Source of the DNA: CAWBAT01 sp046331665 | GTDB lineage: Bacteria > Acidobacteriota > Terriglobia > Versatilivoradales > Versatilivoraceae | NCBI GenBank assembly: GCA_046331665.1 | Contig: JAXLQK010000013.1 | Span: 1 to 64,000, forward strand | Direction of reading: 5' to 3' | Length of the DNA: 64,000 nt | In this document: positions 7,159-15,262 of the stretch, piece by piece | How the letters are laid out: each line of letters starts with the position of its first letter | Numbering within the stretch: the stretch's first letter is position 1 | The notes under the pieces: generated by a model | What the model was told of the DNA's origin: nothing | Database searches by the model: none | What the model saw: the letters and a program-made list of their open reading frames with translations, nothing else | Position numbers and translations under genes: made by a program

Positions 7159-10100
7159 AACACCGTACTGAAAAATAGAATTCCTACATTGTGCACCACA
7201 GGATCCTGGTTCGTTTTTTCTTTATCATTGTTGATGGTCGTTTTGAGTGTATTGTCGCAAACAGCAGTTGCGGTTGATTGGGCTCTTCGAAACGGTCCCG
7301 AGGGCGGAAATGTTGTAGAGATCGCAGTGGACTTCAAAGATGACAACATTGCCTATTTGGCCGATAATCGTGGGATCCATAAAACCACAAATGGGGGGGC
7401 AAGTTGGACTGATCTCAATGCCTACTTTATTACGTCGCATATCATTCTCGACCCAACAAATCACACCACGCTTTATCTTGTAACCGTGAGCGGAGATCTC
7501 ATAAAAAGCACCGACGCAGGTGCTAACTGGACGATTCTGGATACAAAGCTCCCTTGCAATGATAGATTGAAGAAGTTAGTGATAGACCCAACGAATCCAA
7601 ACATCCTCTATGCAATCATTTTGACAGTCACTACCGTTGGCTCTGCACAGTATGCTGACTACTATGTCATTAAGAGCACAGATGGCGGTGCTAACTGGAC
7701 TCAATTGGCCTGGAAAGCGTATACTCTGTCAATCGACCCAACCAATAGTAATATCCTCTACGCCGCACCTAGCATACCTGGCAGCTCAACTTCCGGGCTA
7801 CAAAAGAGTGCCGACGGCGGAGTTACCTGGAACAGAATTGAGACCGGCTTGCCCTTTCTAGGCCCACAAGCTTTGGGAACAGTGATCGTTGATCCCAAGA
7901 CCCCCAGCACTCTTTATGTGGTCGCGAATATGAATGGCCTGGTTGTCTACAAGAGCAGCGATAGCGGCGGACAGTGGCAGTCTTCAAGTGCCGGAATCAT
8001 TAATGTTTCAACTCTCACTGATCCCGTCATTGATCCCCTCAATCCGAACAATCTTTATATTGTTGGAAAGGATTCGAACAGCAACCTGGGAAGAATCTTC
8101 AAGACGAGCAATGGTGGTGGCCAATGGAGCCCTCTGGATGTTGGCATTGCTACAGCAAACGTACAAGTTATCGCCTTAGCACCCTCCAGTCCAGCCAGCC
8201 TTCATGCAGGCACTCTCCAGCACGGGATCTTGAAAAGCGTGAACAGTGGATCAACCTGGGTAACTAAGAACACCGGCATTAAGGTTCTGATCGGGCATAT
8301 GGTGTTGGATCCCAGCGACAAGAATGTGATTTACGTAGGAATTCCAGGACTAGGTGTTTTTCGAAGCTCTGATGGTGGCTATAACTGGGTTGCGCGTAAT
8401 GCCGGCCTAGGGAGTTTATCCATTGCAGCCCTGGCCATCAGTCCGGTTGGGAACAAGACTCTATGGGCTTCGGTCGATAATGCTTTGGCGAGGAATATTG
8501 GAGGTGGGATTATTGATCATTTCCCTGCGATTTACCGGTCGACCGACGGCGGCGTAACCTGGATCGTCACCGCCCTCCCGGCGAACAACTTTGCCAGCAG
8601 TGCTCCAACCAGGCTTGTTGCCGATCCGGTTGATCCGAATGGAATATACGCATTGAGCCTCGGTCTATACCACAGCACCGATGGGGGGACAAGTTGGAGC
8701 TATTATTACAGTGGATTGCCAGTTGACCTCTGTACTGACCTCGCCATTGACCCCAAAGACCCCACGATCCTTTACCTGAGCATAGCCCGTTCCACATTGG
8801 GGACCCCATTGATCTACAAGAGCACGGATAAAGGTTTGACGTGGAGTCCTTCAGCCTTGGGAATACCCGACGCACCATTCATTAGTCATCTTGCGATTGA
8901 TCCTATAACTCCGTCGACGATTTACGCGGCTAGCGTCGCTGGATATCCGGCAAATGGAGGTGTTTTCAAGAGCGTAGACAGTGGCGGAAGCTGGCAAGAT
9001 ACAACTCTAAATTTTCAGCAACTCATTCTCAACTACTCCGGAACGCAATATGGAAATATTCACTACGCCGGTTCCCCATCGGTTTGCTATTCCAAATGGT
9101 ATATCAGTGCATATTCACTGGCGATCGATTCGAACACCCCTTCGACTCTCTTCGCAGCGGTCAATGGTTTTGTACTCCGGACGACCGATGCGGCTGATAC
9201 TTGGGTGATTGCCCACGACGGATTACCGTCTTCGCCTGGTCCAATTAGTATCAGCACGGCCGATCATACGACAGCTTATGCTGCCAACCAGGGGATTTAT
9301 CTCTATACAGGTGCCGGTGATGGCAGTGGGACTTCACAGAGCCTAACTGTAGTTTCCCCCAACGGAGGTGAAATTTGGATGGCTGGATCCAGCCACAATA
9401 TCACCTGGTCCACCACCGGAACGTCTACTGACATTAAAATTGAGTATTCCACCGACAGCGGCTTGACCTACTCGACGATCGTGGCTTCCACGCCAAACTC
9501 GGGTAGTTATAGTTGGGAAGTCCCCAATACGCCCTCCGCTAATATTGTTATTCGAATCAGCGAGGCCCACGGAGGAATCTGGGACACTAGCGATAGGAAC
9601 TTCACCATTGCTACCTCGGGCAGCGATACGCCAACCTTGTCTGTACTTTCACCCAATGGTGGTGAAATTTGGTTGGCTGGATCCAGCCACAATATTACCT
9701 GGTCCACCACCGGAACGGTTGGTAGCGTTAAGATTGAGTATTCCACCGACAGCGGCTTAACCTATTCGACGATCGTTGCTACCACAGCAAACTCGGGTAG
9801 TTACAGTTGGATAATCCCAACTACGCCATCCACTACCGTTAAAGTTCGTATCAGTGACGTTGGAGCAACGGTTTCTGATACCAGCAACGCCAACTTCACA
9901 ATTATTACCTCGGGGGGTGGCTGCGCTTACACAATCAGTCCGTTAAGCCGTTTGTTCGGACCTTCAGGCGGGATGGGCAGTTTGGCGGTGTCTTCCGGCA
10001 CCACATGTCCCTGGACGGCTACCAGCAGTGTCCCATGGGTTACCATTAGCTCCGGGGCCCACGGCACCGCCAATGGGACAGTTAATTACTCGGTCGCTTC

Positions 10101-11757
10101 TAACACTTCTACCACGTCGCGTACGGGCACTATCACGATAGCGGGTCAGATCGCCAAAATCATTCAAGAATCGACCTCAGGTATTTCAAGTGAGTTATTT
10201 ACCCCCATCGTATTGGACAGTACTGGATTGGCTGGGTCACACTACACGACGGAAACTACTTTCACCAACCGGGGAACATACTTCGCAGAAGTAGATTTGA
10301 CGTACACCTCAGCATTTGGCGGAGGTGATGGAACAGGATCATTTATCCTTCCGCCCGGTCAAAACATCATTTCGGATACTATTGGCTTCCTAAAAGGGTT
10401 GGGAATACCCATTCCAGACTCGGGAAGTAGAGGGGGAAGTTTGCGAGCCCATTTCTCCAATCTCAGTTCGGCTTCAGACATCAATGTCACGGTCCGGACC
10501 AGTACGGATGTCAAGAATGTTAGTGGTGCTTTGATCGGACGTGCCGGGCTTGCCTATCCCGCGATATCTGCCATTGGTTGTTGCGAATCACTGCACAATA
10601 TGGGGGCTAAAGATAGTCATGGAAGTCTCTTGAATAGCATTGCGTTGGACAATTCAACTGCTCTAGCTAGCGCGGCTCTCACGGCTCCCGCCTATGTCTG
10701 TGGACTGCGTCAGAACGCGACGGATCGGTCCAATGTGGCATTTCAAAACGTAGGTGCTTACGGAGATGGAAGCGTTACCTTGAAAGCCACCGTATTTGAT
10801 GGAGACAGCTCCTTTTCGCAAATCTTACCTCCCATCGTGCTTACTCCGGGAGCCTTCTTCCAGCTTACTGGTGTGTTGGCGTCTAACGGTTTATCCTTGT
10901 CCAACGGCTATATCAAAGTGGAACGGACGAACGGGACTGCCCCTTACTTTGCTTACGGCGTCATTAATGATCAAGTCAATTCTGACGGTTCGTTTGTGAT
11001 TCCGCAACCAGGTGAGACAACCTTGATTTCCGGACTGACATTACCGGTCATTGTTCAGACTAGCAATTTCAGTAGTGAGTTAGTCTTGACTAACTTTTCG
11101 CCTGAGCAGCGTACGATTAATTTTACCTTTGTCGCCGAGGCAATTTCGAACGCGGATAAGACGGCTCACTTTAACATCAACCTCCCGGCCGGAAAGCAGC
11201 TCATCATTCCAGATATCTTTGCCTACATGAGAAGCAATTCAGTTGAAGGGATTGGAGCGGATGGAACCACGATTGTGGGATCGTTATTTGCCACTGCCAC
11301 GGGTGGTGATATTGGCGGCGTAGTCTTGGGTGCCCGTACGTACGCATCAGGTGGCAGCGCGGAGGGACGCTTCGGTCTCTTTTATACAGCTGTGCCTTAT
11401 GGTCAGGCCTCAACCACGAGTGCCTGGGTGTTCGGGCTACAGCAGAATTCTGAGAACCGAACAAATCTGGCCCTTGTCAATACCGGGGAAACCAATTCCG
11501 GTAGTGACACCTTTGTAATAGATCTTTATGACGGGAACACAGGAAAACTCGTACAAACCATGGCTCCGATTACCCTTGGTGCTCGCGGCTGGGCTCAAAT
11601 AGGCGCGATTCTTAAAAACGCAGGACTCCAGAACGGGTACGTCCATGTACGGCGCACAGCTGGCAACAATCCGTTTATTACCTATGCGGTGATCAATGAC
11701 GGGGCGGGTCCCGGACAACGGACGGGGGATGGAGCCTATCTTGGAAGCAGTGAATAA
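7156..11757 (+). CDS. Large exported Asp-box (BNR/sortilin-like) protein with Kre9-like, BACON-like and paired C-terminal sandwich domains
   Basis: The start is GTG at 7156, set by ACGGAG upstream, by the end of the leader repeat, and by the Sec signal peptide it begins (hydrophobic VFSLSLLMVVLSVL, cleavage after QTAVA). Thirteen Asp-box motifs of the type KSTDGGANW recur through about residue 700, alternating with IDPTNPNILYA-type strands, which suggests beta-propellers. Two tandem 98-residue Kre9-like sandwich domains (SPNGGEIW, NITWSTTGT) follow, then a BACON-like domain with CPWTATSSVPWVTISSG. Last comes a ~520-residue module shared with the 820-aa protein at 15263. It probably acts outside the cell, binding or processing carbohydrate or as an adhesin. 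No catalytic residues were identified; the exact role is unknown. Confidence 0.85.
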   Translation: MNTVLKNRIPTLCTTGSWFVFSLSLLMVVLSVLSQTAVAVDWALRNGPEGGNVVEIAVDFKDDNIAYLADNRGIHKTTNGGASWTDLNAYFITSHIILDPTNHTTLYLVTVSGDLIKSTDAGANWTILDTKLPCNDRLKKLVIDPTNPNILYAIILTVTTVGSAQYADYYVIKSTDGGANWTQLAWKAYTLSIDPTNSNILYAAPSIPGSSTSGLQKSADGGVTWNRIETGLPFLGPQALGTVIVDPKTPSTLYVVANMNGLVVYKSSDSGGQWQSSSAGIINVSTLTDPVIDPLNPNNLYIVGKDSNSNLGRIFKTSNGGGQWSPLDVGIATANVQVIALAPSSPASLHAGTLQHGILKSVNSGSTWVTKNTGIKVLIGHMVLDPSDKNVIYVGIPGLGVFRSSDGGYNWVARNAGLGSLSIAALAISPVGNKTLWASVDNALARNIGGGIIDHFPAIYRSTDGGVTWIVTALPANNFASSAPTRLVADPVDPNGIYALSLGLYHSTDGGTSWSYYYSGLPVDLCTDLAIDPKDPTILYLSIARSTLGTPLIYKSTDKGLTWSPSALGIPDAPFISHLAIDPITPSTIYAASVAGYPANGGVFKSVDSGGSWQDTTLNFQQLILNYSGTQYGNIHYAGSPSVCYSKWYISAYSLAIDSNTPSTLFAAVNGFVLRTTDAADTWVIAHDGLPSSPGPISISTADHTTAYAANQGIYLYTGAGDGSGTSQSLTVVSPNGGEIWMAGSSHNITWSTTGTSTDIKIEYSTDSGLTYSTIVASTPNSGSYSWEVPNTPSANIVIRISEAHGGIWDTSDRNFTIATSGSDTPTLSVLSPNGGEIWLAGSSHNITWSTTGTVGSVKIEYSTDSGLTYSTIVATTANSGSYSWIIPTTPSTTVKVRISDVGATVSDTSNANFTIITSGGGCAYTISPLSRLFGPSGGMGSLAVSSGTTCPWTATSSVPWVTISSGAHGTANGTVNYSVASNTSTTSRTGTITIAGQIAKIIQESTSGISSELFTPIVLDSTGLAGSHYTTETTFTNRGTYFAEVDLTYTSAFGGGDGTGSFILPPGQNIISDTIGFLKGLGIPIPDSGSRGGSLRAHFSNLSSASDINVTVRTSTDVKNVSGALIGRAGLAYPAISAIGCCESLHNMGAKDSHGSLLNSIALDNSTALASAALTAPAYVCGLRQNATDRSNVAFQNVGAYGDGSVTLKATVFDGDSSFSQILPPIVLTPGAFFQLTGVLASNGLSLSNGYIKVERTNGTAPYFAYGVINDQVNSDGSFVIPQPGETTLISGLTLPVIVQTSNFSSELVLTNFSPEQRTINFTFVAEAISNADKTAHFNINLPAGKQLIIPDIFAYMRSNSVEGIGADGTTIVGSLFATATGGDIGGVVLGARTYASGGSAEGRFGLFYTAVPYGQASTTSAWVFGLQQNSENRTNLALVNTGETNSGSDTFVIDLYDGNTGKLVQTMAPITLGARGWAQIGAILKNAGLQNGYVHVRRTAGNNPFITYAVINDGAGPGQRTGDGAYLGSSE
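9343..9930 (+). repeat. Tandem 294-bp repeat encoding two Kre9-like domains
   Basis: Two in-frame units with a 294-nt (98-codon) period. Both carry GGTGAAATTTGG, GCTGGATCCAGCCACAATAT and ACCTGGTCCACCACCGGAAC with almost no change. The DNA-level similarity points to a fairly recent internal duplication inside the exported protein gene. It is a possible site for unit gain or loss. Confidence 0.85.
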
Positions 11758-11983
11758 TCTCTCGATTCCCCCCGTTAATTGAAAGCCATCTTCTTATCGA
11801 AGCGGGGTGAATAGCGAATAACCAGAGAATCGTTCCTTTCTGAAGCGCGAGATGGTTTCCCAAAAACCTGCAAACTTCGAGAACGCCAAAGCCGAAATAA
11901 AAGGCACCCCTCCGACTTATTTTCATCGGTCTTAATGATAGAGCCGGACGTATCTTACTGATTAGTCAATCCACAGTATGTTA

Positions 11984-12389
11984 TTTGGCGCACCCATTAG
12001 TGTGCGTTCACCCAAAGTGAGAAAAGGGGGTATACGCAGTAGCTACTTTCTTGACCAAATCAAGCCTAAGTCGAGATTAGGAAATAAGTTAAGACGGAGA
12101 ATGTTGGGGGCAACCGAGCAAACGGTTTGGAAAGCCAAGTGCTCCCCCATAACCTAGATTTAGCTGGCAACTGGACGGTCTGGGAGTAGGGGGCTGGCCT
12201 GTACTCTAAATCCTATTTCGACTTAACCTCTATCGAGCTTCTTTGGCTCTCGCCGGATGCGGCCGCATCCAACGCTAGTTCAATCAAGCTGAACCATCCA
12301 TGTTCAAGACCTTCACGAGCCGCCCATAATATCCATAACGCCGTAACTGGATTTTTCGCCGTGGTTCTTTGTCTAAGGAGCACTCAGTG
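11984..12389 (+). repeat. Duplicated ~405-bp structured leader, copy B
   Basis: Second copy of the leader at 6755-7158, in direct orientation and about 5.2 kb downstream. It ends at the GTG start (12387) of a GH127-like gene that is unrelated to the gene behind copy A. Its Shine-Dalgarno is AAGGAG instead of ACGGAG, and one base is missing between it and the start. Three G-runs are one base longer than in copy A. The palindrome GGATGCGGCCGCATCC is at 12255-12270. Near the 5' end the copies differ but both still allow a hairpin: GCGCAC-ccatta-GTGTGC here against GGCGC...GCGTC in copy A. That would fit selection for RNA shape. Confidence 0.9.
12007..12036 (+). promoter_or_regulatory. Candidate promoter in leader copy B
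   Basis: TTCACC, 18-nt spacer, TATACG; the counterpart of the element in copy A. The match to consensus is partial. Conservation in both copies is the main support. Confidence 0.35.
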
Positions 12390-14483
12390 TCATTTAGAGA
12401 AGAGGGACCCGCCAAAAAAAACTCCTTACCAGTCATCGAACGCACAATGAAACGACGAAAGTTCCTAAAGACTTCTGCGTTGGCCGCTGGTTCTGTCTTG
12501 GCCTCCACTTACTGCAAAAACAAACAGGAGCCGGCTCAGGAAACTTCTTTCTTTGAATCTTTCAATGGATCCCAAAAGATGCCGCAAGGCAAGCTCCGCA
12601 TCCAATATATCCGGGAAGAGACCCCAGACTTTGATATTCCAGCCATTCGAGGAACCCGGTATGAAGATACCGTTCCGGACACGCTGGACATTGCGGAACG
12701 TGCCAAACTTGGGATCAACAGCCTGACCTCCATCACTGATACGAATGCAGACCAGGAAATTTATTGGCTGGCTGACTTCTTTCGGAACCCGCCCACGATG
12801 GTTCACAACTTCAATGATTGGGTTCAACTGGTCGAAGGCATGATGGAAGCCTTGCTGTTGGTCCGGATTGCTACCGGGAGCAGCCTCAATCAACACATTG
12901 ATCCGATCTGGATGAAGGGAATGCTCAAGACGATCGGCCCCGATGGGCTGGTCTATGTCCCCATGCAAGGACGTCCGTGGAGTCTGGTAAGCGTCCCCAG
13001 ATCCTATTTGAATCCAGTCTGGAGGGCCAGTGGAAGCCCCATTGGAATTCAGGACCCTTCGGTCACCCAGGTCGGGAGCGTTTACACCTGCCAACGGGCA
13101 TTGGCTACGATGACCCTTTACTATGTTCACGACAAGAACCCCTTTTGGAAATCGGCGAACGAAAAAATGATCCAGCGACTACAGGAGCTGGTAGTAGACA
13201 AGGGAGACTTTGCCTATTTTCGCAATGGCGGTTTGGAACCGCATGCAAAGTACGGCGCTGACATGCCGATGCCCCTCGGGTTCATTGCCGAGGAAAGTAG
13301 CGCTCGAATGATCCAGGGATTGGCCCAGTTTTATCGCGCAACGGGCTACGATCCCGCCGGGAAATTAGCCGCCAAGCTGGCCAGGTACATCCGTTTCCAT
13401 GCACAGTATTATGCGCCCGATGGTCGCTGGCTTCTGGGCCCCGACGAAAAGCAATGGTGGATCAAACGCTGGAAAGTTCAGGATCTGGTTTACGGCGGGC
13501 ATGGACATGCCCACGCCTTGGGATTGTTGAGCACTCTGGAGTATGCCAGCGTCGAGGGAGACAAGGACCTGCTGGCCTTTGTCCACGGTGGCTATGAGTG
13601 GGCGAAAGCCAATAGCTCTTCGCTTGTGGGGTTTTTCCCGGAGGCTTTTTTGCCGGGTTATGACCGCTGTGAAGCCGATACGATTGCCGACATGATTGCC
13701 ATCGCTCTAAAACTCACCAAGGCGGGGGTGGGAGATTACTGGGACGACGCGGACCGGTGGCTCCGGAATCATTTTAGCGAGTCACAACTAACGAGTGTTG
13801 ATTGGGTTTATCGCCTGGCAGAACAATCACCTCGGAAACCAGTCGCCTGGAATGAAACCGGCGACCGGGTCCCCGAGAGGAACATCGGGGCGTTTGCCGG
13901 GCTTTCCACCGGCAACGATTTCAATGTTTATGCACCTGATCATGATTCATCGATTGTTCACTGTTGTACGGGCAATTCCATGCGAACGCTCTACTACATT
14001 TGGGAAAACATGCTGGGTTATGACCGGGAAGCCTTGCAAATCCACCTGCTCATGAATCGCGCTTCGGCTTGGGCCGATGTTTACAGCCACATCCCTTACC
14101 AGGGGCGTGTCGACATAAAAGTCAAAAAGCCTCTCAAAAATATCGCTCTGAGAATACCGGAATGGATCAGAACATCCAGTCCCGAAGTCTCGGTTCTGGT
14201 CAACGGGCAGAAAAGCTATTCCCATTGGGAAGGCCGATACCTGCATCTAGGGAGCATGCCCCCTGGAAAAGTGATCTCCGTCACCTTCCCAACCCCTGAG
14301 AAAGAGGTGAAGGAAACCATTGGAAATGTCCCCTACACCTTGAGATTAAAGGGCAATACGGTCGTCAGCATTGATCCGCCGGGGAAAAACGGGCCTCTTT
14401 ATCAAAGGAATTACTACCTTGCTCAACAGGCGCCATTACGCAAAGTGGAGCGATTTGTGCCAGAGGAGTTCGTTGTTTGGTGA
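12387..14483 (+). CDS. Tat-exported GH127-like (beta-L-arabinofuranosidase/DUF1680-type) glycoside hydrolase
   Basis: A twin-arginine signal is seen (MKRRKFLKTSALAAGSVLAS), implying export of a folded protein. The body has the (alpha/alpha)-barrel look of GH127, with the cysteine pair in IVHCCTGNSMRTLYYIWENM (in characterised GH127 enzymes one of this pair is the nucleophile and both bind Zn). A further Cys lies in YDRCEADTIADM, and the typical C-terminal sandwich appears (VDIKVKKPLKNIALRIPEW). The substrate is unknown; arabinofuranosides or other sugars are possible. Start: GTG 12387 follows AAGGAG at the end of the leader repeat, exactly as in the other copy. ATG 12447 begins a shorter, more standard Tat peptide but lacks a Shine-Dalgarno. 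An earlier TTG at 12369 lies inside the leader and is unlikely. Confidence 0.8.
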   Translation: MSFREEGPAKKNSLPVIERTMKRRKFLKTSALAAGSVLASTYCKNKQEPAQETSFFESFNGSQKMPQGKLRIQYIREETPDFDIPAIRGTRYEDTVPDTLDIAERAKLGINSLTSITDTNADQEIYWLADFFRNPPTMVHNFNDWVQLVEGMMEALLLVRIATGSSLNQHIDPIWMKGMLKTIGPDGLVYVPMQGRPWSLVSVPRSYLNPVWRASGSPIGIQDPSVTQVGSVYTCQRALATMTLYYVHDKNPFWKSANEKMIQRLQELVVDKGDFAYFRNGGLEPHAKYGADMPMPLGFIAEESSARMIQGLAQFYRATGYDPAGKLAAKLARYIRFHAQYYAPDGRWLLGPDEKQWWIKRWKVQDLVYGGHGHAHALGLLSTLEYASVEGDKDLLAFVHGGYEWAKANSSSLVGFFPEAFLPGYDRCEADTIADMIAIALKLTKAGVGDYWDDADRWLRNHFSESQLTSVDWVYRLAEQSPRKPVAWNETGDRVPERNIGAFAGLSTGNDFNVYAPDHDSSIVHCCTGNSMRTLYYIWENMLGYDREALQIHLLMNRASAWADVYSHIPYQGRVDIKVKKPLKNIALRIPEWIRTSSPEVSVLVNGQKSYSHWEGRYLHLGSMPPGKVISVTFPTPEKEVKETIGNVPYTLRLKGNTVVSIDPPGKNGPLYQRNYYLAQQAPLRKVERFVPEEFVVW

Positions 14484-15262
14484 AGTTCGATAGCCACGAC
14501 TGAATTTGACACATGATTTACTGGCTTAAATCTCAGTCTTACAAAGTAGCCATCGTTAGACCAAAAACGTCGCTATGGACCTTGTCGGTTCTTGGCTTTC
14601 GAGCTTTTCGGTCGTCAGTTCTGCTCCATCGGACCTCCGCCTGCCATGTACGCCTGCCGCCAATGGTACGTCAGTCCATGAGTCCCTGTTTCCCACTCTA
14701 CGCTTGCCTTTCCGCCTTCCCGTTTCCGAACAAGTTTTGACATATCGACAACTTGCTCGGGCTTTAACTTCTTCTTACGGAGAATCTTTGGTCCCCCTTC
14801 ATGAGATTGATTTTCAATTCCGCTGGCCGAAACTACCAGGCCGGATCACTAGAAACATGAAATGAACTATTTCCTTGGCTGGATAACCACTGGGAATTCT
14901 CGGAGTCTATGGGAAAAACCATTATTCCTACCCGAGGCCCATAAGAACTGGCTAACGTGAGAAGATCTTGGCGCGCAAGTGTATTTCGGCTCTGTTTTTT
15001 GTATGGCAGTGAATCACCTGAAAGTGGGAAAGCGCTCTGTCGACATCCCGGCTTCAGGTCACCATTAGTCGAAACTTTGAATTTCGACATCCCGGGCCAT
15101 AAACGCAGTGATTTATCAGCACAGCAGATGACATAAGGAAGGTGGCACTAATTATTTCGTGAAGTACAGCTTTTCTCGACCGCCAATTGTCGATTTGATC
15201 CTTGCCTGTCTTCACCCATGAAGCTCGATTTAGGTGAATCAATTCAATCTCTAGGAGTATTT
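14484..15262. other. Intergenic stretch without a recognisable gene
   Basis: About 780 bases. Short open frames exist on both strands but show no family features, signal peptides or good ribosome sites. A 12-base sequence TCGACATCCCGG occurs twice, about 40 nt apart (near 15040 and 15082). The last 12 nt carry AGGAG for the next gene. Nothing else is supported. Confidence 0.6.

Noticed and set aside
12004..12046. Resemblance of CGTTCACCC...GGGGG...CAGTAGC in copy B to the glutamine riboswitch (glnA RNA)
   Set aside because: The GGAAGTAGG core is missing, the other copy reads CACTTCACCC instead of CGTTCACCC, and the downstream genes are not nitrogen genes.
12369..12386. TTG at 12369 as start of the GH127-like gene
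   Set aside because: It lies within the conserved leader, before the ribosome site; the added residues are leader sequence.
12447..12545. Lipoprotein site at the Cys in LASTYCKNK of the Tat-exported protein
   Set aside because: Tyr directly before the Cys does not fit the lipobox; simple Tat export is more likely.
14513..14865. Overlapping open frames in the gap after the GH127-like gene
   Set aside because: No ribosome site or domain signs; likely chance.
15040..15094. Twelve-base direct repeat TCGACATCCCGG
   Set aside because: Too short and present only twice; no array or partner feature.
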